64,000 bases of DNA from positions 1 through 64,000 of the forward strand of contig CAXBNF010000007.1 of NCBI GenBank assembly GCA_963977065.1. The letters are read 5' to 3'. This document shows positions 61,930-64,000 of the stretch, piece after piece. A program made the translations under genes and the position numbers. This stretch comes from Planktosalinus sp963977065 (GTDB lineage: Bacteria > Bacteroidota > Bacteroidia > Flavobacteriales > Flavobacteriaceae). The number at the start of each line of letters is the position of its first letter. Position 1 is the first letter of the stretch. Under the pieces are notes generated by a model. It saw only the letters and a list, made by a program, of their open reading frames with translations, did no database searches and had not been told where the DNA came from.

Positions 61930-62992
61930 AGAGCAGGTAAATTGCAAGAATACCAAAAACTATATTGGGAAACCAGGTTGCTACAAAGGGCGAAAAGTCT
62001 GATTGCTCTGCCATGGTGCCAAAAACTTTATCAAAAAACACAAAAATCATCCCAATCAAAATACCTATGGCTAAGTTAACACCCATACCACCTCTTCGCT
62101 TTTTCGAGGAAACTGCCACAGCTATTAGAGTCAATATATAAGCACTCACTGGAAGACTCCATTTTTTTTGTCGCACCACCTCATATCTGTTTATATTTGA
62201 AGATCCCCGCAAGCGTTCTTTTTCAATAAAGGTATTCAATTCTGAATAATTCAGGGTTTCAGCAATATAATTAACAGGCGTTAAGTCCTCTAATTCAAAA
62301 GGGAAAATCGTATCAAACTTAGATTGAGAGGAAATAATATCTGTTTCTTTACCTATATTACGTTTTGTATAATTAAATAAGGTATATGTAGAATCTGATT
62401 CGTTATATGTTATTCTGTTTGCTGAAATCTTGTACCTCAGCTCATTTCCATCAAAATGTTCCAGTGTAAAAAAAGTGCCCGTGTTATTGGCAGGATTAAA
62501 GTTACTCACATAAATAAAATCATTTTCATTGATTTGCCTAAAAACATTTGCTGATTCACGATCAGCTCTCCCCTTTTTAAGATATTCATACGTAAACTCA
62601 TTAAAACCCTTGCTTGCCGCCGGTGCGAGATACATTCCCAAAATCAATGCCCCAATGCAAACAAGTGTCGCGCCTATAAAATAGGGAAGTAAAAATCTGT
62701 AAAAAGAAATTCCACTGCTTAACATAGCCACAATCTCTGTATTGTTGGCCATTTTTGAAGTAAACCAAATAACCGAAAGAAATAAAAATAAAGGAAACAA
62801 AAGATTGGCAAAGTAAATAGTAAAGTGACCGTAATAAATCAAAACCTCAATAAGTGGAACTTCATTTTCAAGTATCTTTCCAATCTTCTCAGCCAGATTC
62901 ACTGTGATACCAATAGGAATAAACAACAAGAGCAACATTAGAAATGTGCCAATGTATTTTTTTAAGATATACCTGTCAAGTATCGTAAACAT
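61913..62992 (-). CDS. LptF/LptG-family lipopolysaccharide export permease
   Basis: A 359-residue inner-membrane permease of the YjgP/YjgQ family, part of the machine that moves lipopolysaccharide to the outer membrane. Three N-terminal helices (about 15-110), a periplasmic beta-jellyroll domain (about 130-270) and three C-terminal helices (275-355). The start reads FTILDRYILKKYIGTF, the end YLLYGAKR. In Bacteroidetes, LptF and LptG are not distinguished easily; the label G versus F is left open. It lies 51 bases after tgt. Confidence 0.92.
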   Translation of the reverse strand: MFTILDRYILKKYIGTFLMLLLLFIPIGITVNLAEKIGKILENEVPLIEVLIYYGHFTIYFANLLFPLFLFLSVIWFTSKMANNTEIVAMLSSGISFYRFLLPYFIGATLVCIGALILGMYLAPAASKGFNEFTYEYLKKGRADRESANVFRQINENDFIYVSNFNPANNTGTFFTLEHFDGNELRYKISANRITYNESDSTYTLFNYTKRNIGKETDIISSQSKFDTIFPFELEDLTPVNYIAETLNYSELNTFIEKERLRGSSNINRYEVVRQKKWSLPVSAYILTLIAVAVSSKKRRGGMGVNLAIGILIGMIFVFFDKVFGTMAEQSDFSPFVATWFPNIVFGILAIYLLYGAKR

Positions 62993-63043
62993 ATATTTAT
63001 CGCAGGTTTGATAATTTGTAAGTCTCTGTTTGTATTGATTTCC

Positions 63044-64000
63044 TTATAAACGTTTATCCATTTGTTTGACCATGGTATTTTTCCAGCTTGCAAAATCGCC
63101 TGCTAATATATGCTTTCTCGCTTCCCGAACCAACCAAAGATAAAAACCTAAGTTATGAATCGTTGCGATTTGCTTACCAAGCAATTCATTCACAGAAAAA
63201 AGATGCTTCAAATAGGCTTTGCTGTATTCTGTATCTACAAAAGTAATACCCATTTCATCAAGTGGGGAAAAATCGTCTTCCCACTTTTTATTTTTGATGT
63301 TAATCGTTCCATGAGCGGTAAACAATGTGCCGTTTCTTGCATTTCGGGTGGGCATCACACAATCAAACATATCTATACCTAACGCTATATTCTCCAAAAT
63401 ATTTATAGGTGTTCCCACTCCCATCAAATAACGTGGTTTATCTTCCGGCAAAATAGCAGTAACAACCTCAGTCATGGCATACATTTCTTCTGCGGGTTCA
63501 CCCACAGAAAGACCTCCAATAGCATTTCCTACCGCATTCACAGAAGCAATATACTCTGCAGATTGTTGCCTTAAATCTTTATAGGTGCTTCCTTGAACAA
63601 TAGGAAAAAATGCCTGCTCATAGCCATATTTCAAAGGCGTTTTTTCAAGATGTGAAATACACCTGTCCAGCCAGCGATGTGTCATATGCATCGAGCGTTT
63701 TGCATAACGATAATCACAGGGATAAGGTGTACACTCATCAAAAGCCATAATAATATCTGCTCCAATTGTCCGTTGAATTTCCATTACATTTTCAGGCGAA
63801 AAGAAATGGTAACTACCATCAATATGAGATTTGAATTTTACTCCTTCTTCTTTGATTTTTCGGTTTGCCGAAAGTGAATACACCTGATAGCCTCCACTGT
63901 CTGTTAAAATATTTCGATCCCAATTCATAAACTTATGCAAACCACCGGCTTGCTCCAATATTTTTGTTTGAGGTCTTAAGTAGAGATGATATGTATTGCC
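63044..64000 (-). CDS. tgt: Queuine/preQ1 tRNA-guanine transglycosylase, start cut off
   Basis: Swaps guanine 34 of tRNAs for the queuosine precursor. The frame runs in from the window edge (GNTYHLYLRPQT is in frame at 63960-64000), so the 5' end is missing. The catalytic Asp region LTDSGGYQVYSLS, the substrate pocket MAFDECTPYP and the second Asp in FDCVMPTRNARNG are present. The zinc site is odd: where the family has C-x-C-x2-C (before the motif YSxAYLxHLF), this protein reads EMGITFVDTEYSKAYL without any of these cysteines; the downstream His (TIHNLGFY) remains. Confidence 0.93.
   Translation of the reverse strand, partial: GNTYHLYLRPQTKILEQAGGLHKFMNWDRNILTDSGGYQVYSLSANRKIKEEGVKFKSHIDGSYHFFSPENVMEIQRTIGADIIMAFDECTPYPCDYRYAKRSMHMTHRWLDRCISHLEKTPLKYGYEQAFFPIVQGSTYKDLRQQSAEYIASVNAVGNAIGGLSVGEPAEEMYAMTEVVTAILPEDKPRYLMGVGTPINILENIALGIDMFDCVMPTRNARNGTLFTAHGTINIKNKKWEDDFSPLDEMGITFVDTEYSKAYLKHLFSVNELLGKQIATIHNLGFYLWLVREARKHILAGDFASWKNTMVKQMDKRL

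Overview
This window comes from a low-GC member of the Bacteroidetes, very probably a Flavobacteriaceae species. The support is direct: promoters of the flavobacterial type (TTG, about 19 bases, TAnnTTTG) before several genes; two exported enzymes ending in type IX secretion (Por) C-terminal sorting domains; phosphate-type porin and OmpA-like envelope proteins; LytTR signalling; and a flavobacterial order of housekeeping genes (tgt, lptG-like, EamA transporter, accA, dnaB). Genus and species cannot be read from the sequence.

Layout. 1-5264: end of a class II tRNA gene, hisS, a repeat-rich spacer, a MacB-type permease, and the rpsF-rpsR-rplI operon with its own promoter and terminator. 5265-11492: an orphan LytTR regulator, a nadC-yihY-priA operon, rlmH and rdgB. 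11600-25336: a DEAD-box helicase, an exported carboxypeptidase-regulatory-like protein, trmH, a sirtuin, purB plus a porin, an OmpA-family gene broken by a frameshift, prmC, and a tight ribD-HAD-transporter-YigZ run. 25337-29623: dnaA behind a hairpin that looks like an attenuator, a low-molecular-weight phosphatase, a secreted sugar-dehydrogenase-like protein and an RsmI-like methyltransferase. 29625-37972: two murein-cleaving proteins (transglycosylase-like and MltG), serine deaminase, a very large exported MACPF/LysM/ankyrin protein, panB and an RluA-type synthase. 37969-40441: a four-gene signalling operon (small soluble protein, multi-span membrane protein, histidine kinase, LuxR-type regulator). 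40627-45254: a 5-oxoproline operon (DUF2891-like lipoprotein, Nramp-like transporter, pxpA, pxpB, pxpC). 45326-51856: aldehyde dehydrogenase, a GNAT-nitrilase fusion, YifB, and a secreted subtilase. 52168-64000: a long minus-strand block containing dsbD, tilS, a neuB-like gene, a conserved exported protein of unknown function, dnaB, accA, an EamA transporter, lptG-like and the start-truncated tgt.

Most of the window is ordinary core genome. The most unusual gene is the 1018-residue exported protein at 33157-36213, which joins a pore-forming MACPF domain to two LysM domains and two ankyrin-like blocks. Other points of interest are a tRNA-guanine transglycosylase that has lost its zinc-binding cysteines, an Nramp-like transporter without the metal-binding residues inside a 5-oxoprolinase operon, a signalling operon whose kinase has no sensor domain but whose neighbour is a multi-span membrane protein, and a striking habit of convergent genes sharing a four-base double stop (five of nine convergent pairs). 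No CRISPR array, prophage, insertion sequence or rRNA gene was seen.
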